DNA from: Limnohabitans sp. | Lineage (GTDB): Bacteria > Pseudomonadota > Gammaproteobacteria > Burkholderiales > Burkholderiaceae_C | DNA: 5,199 bases | Assembly (NCBI GenBank): GCA_024641725.1 | Contig: JAHECM010000089.1 | Location: forward strand, 1 to 5,199 | Direction: 5' to 3' | Shown here: positions 4,957-5,199 of the stretch, piece by piece | How the letters are laid out: every line of letters starts with the position of its first letter | How positions within the stretch are numbered: position 1 is the stretch's first letter | The notes under the pieces: generated by a model | The model's input: the letters and a program-made list of their open reading frames with translations, nothing else | Database searches by the model: none | Told to the model about the DNA's origin: nothing | Position numbers and translations under genes: made by a program

Positions 4957-5199
4957 TTACTGCAGCAGCTTGAGCACCGTCTGCAAGGACTGGTTGGCCT
5001 GGGCCAGCACAGCGGTGGCGGCTTGTTGCATGATCTGGGTTTTGGCCAGCTCGGTCGAGGCTTTGGCGTAGTCCGCGTCTTCAATCTGGCTGCGCGATGC
5101 TTCGGTGTTGGTCGACACGTTCGACAAATTGTCGATCACGTAGTCCAAACGGTTCATCACCGCACCCATGGTGGCTCGGTTGGCGTTGATGCGGTCCAG
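4957..5199 (-). CDS. fliC: Flagellin, C-terminal D0/D1 end (5' part outside the window)
   Basis: Flagellin is the filament subunit, exported through the hollow flagellum and polymerised at the tip. The 80 visible residues, read from the right window edge (LDRINANRATMGAVMNRLDY), are the conserved C-terminal helix: NLSNVSTNTEASRSQIEDAD, then ELAKTQIMQQAATAVLAQAN, ending SLQTVLKLLQ and a TAA at 4959-4957. This coiled-coil D0 region packs in the filament core and carries the export/chaperone-binding end. The final KLLQ is a little different from the more common SLL-type ending. An ATG at 5169 is internal and not the start, because the frame stays open with flagellin sequence to the window edge. 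The small cysteine-protein gene follows after 12 bases. Several flagellin paralogues may exist, so the fliC name is by family only. Confidence 0.95.
   Translation of the reverse strand: MDRINANRATMGAVMNRLDYVIDNLSNVSTNTEASRSQIEDADYAKASTELAKTQIMQQAATAVLAQANQSLQTVLKLLQ

Noticed and set aside
4606..5071. Plus-strand frames (4606-4926 and 4679-5071) opposite the small gene and flagellin.
   Set aside because: They overlap the flagellin and cysteine-protein genes in antisense, begin inside or next to the terminator, and encode Ala/Arg/Gly-rich sequence with no family resemblance.
1..5199. Signs of a mobile element, CRISPR array, tRNA or toxin-antitoxin pair.
   Set aside because: I saw no transposase, integrase, spaced direct repeats, tRNA-like cloverleaf or small paired genes. 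The window is a compact flagellar cluster.

Overview
The window is a stretch of a bacterial flagellar gene cluster. Every gene I can support lies on the minus strand, so it reads from high to low coordinates. In transcription order it holds the 3' end of a flagellin gene (fliC), a small four-cysteine protein gene of unknown function, a terminator hairpin, an AT-rich regulatory gap with an exact sigma-54 promoter, a sigma-54-dependent activator gene, fliE, fliF, and the first two thirds of fliG, which runs off the left edge. The high G+C coding sequence, the flagellin C-terminus and the FleR/FlrC-like activator-fliEFG order suggest a gammaproteobacterium or betaproteobacterium. My guess is Burkholderiales (Comamonadaceae-like), but that is inference from style, not a database match.

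Layout: 5199-4957 is the C-terminal D0 part of flagellin. 4944-4648 is a 98-residue protein with a C-x2-C, C, C pattern, starting 12 bases after the flagellin stop. A perfect 6-bp hairpin with flanking A5/T5 tracts (4653-4680) sits over the last codons of this gene. The gap at 4498-4647 is much richer in A+T than its surroundings. It holds a CGTCAAA/TTTGACG inverted repeat, an AT tract and a TGGCAC-N5-TTGCA promoter (4551-4536) placed to start an mRNA about 28 nt before the activator. The activator (4497-2878), fliE (2867-2526), fliF (2503-659) and fliG (640-1) are separated by only 10, 22 and 18 bases and very probably form one operon.

How it works together: the activator has a complete AAA+ core with GAFTGA and a Fis-type helix-turn-helix, but a receiver-like N-terminus lacking several residues needed for phosphorylation. 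It occupies the position of FleR/FlrC in the fleSR/flrBC-fliEFG arrangement, without an adjacent sensor kinase. Its product would turn on sigma-54 promoters for basal-body genes, possibly including its own. FliE joins the MS ring to the rod, FliF is the MS ring, and FliG is the rotor/switch protein on its cytoplasmic face. Flagellin, the late product, is insulated from this operon by the terminator.

The window is mostly conventional. The points most worth a second look are the uncharacterised cysteine protein behind flagellin, the activator with a degenerate receiver under a sigma-54 promoter, an EHPQ-to-EHAQ change in FliG, and an 8-G run in fliF that could act as a slippage site.
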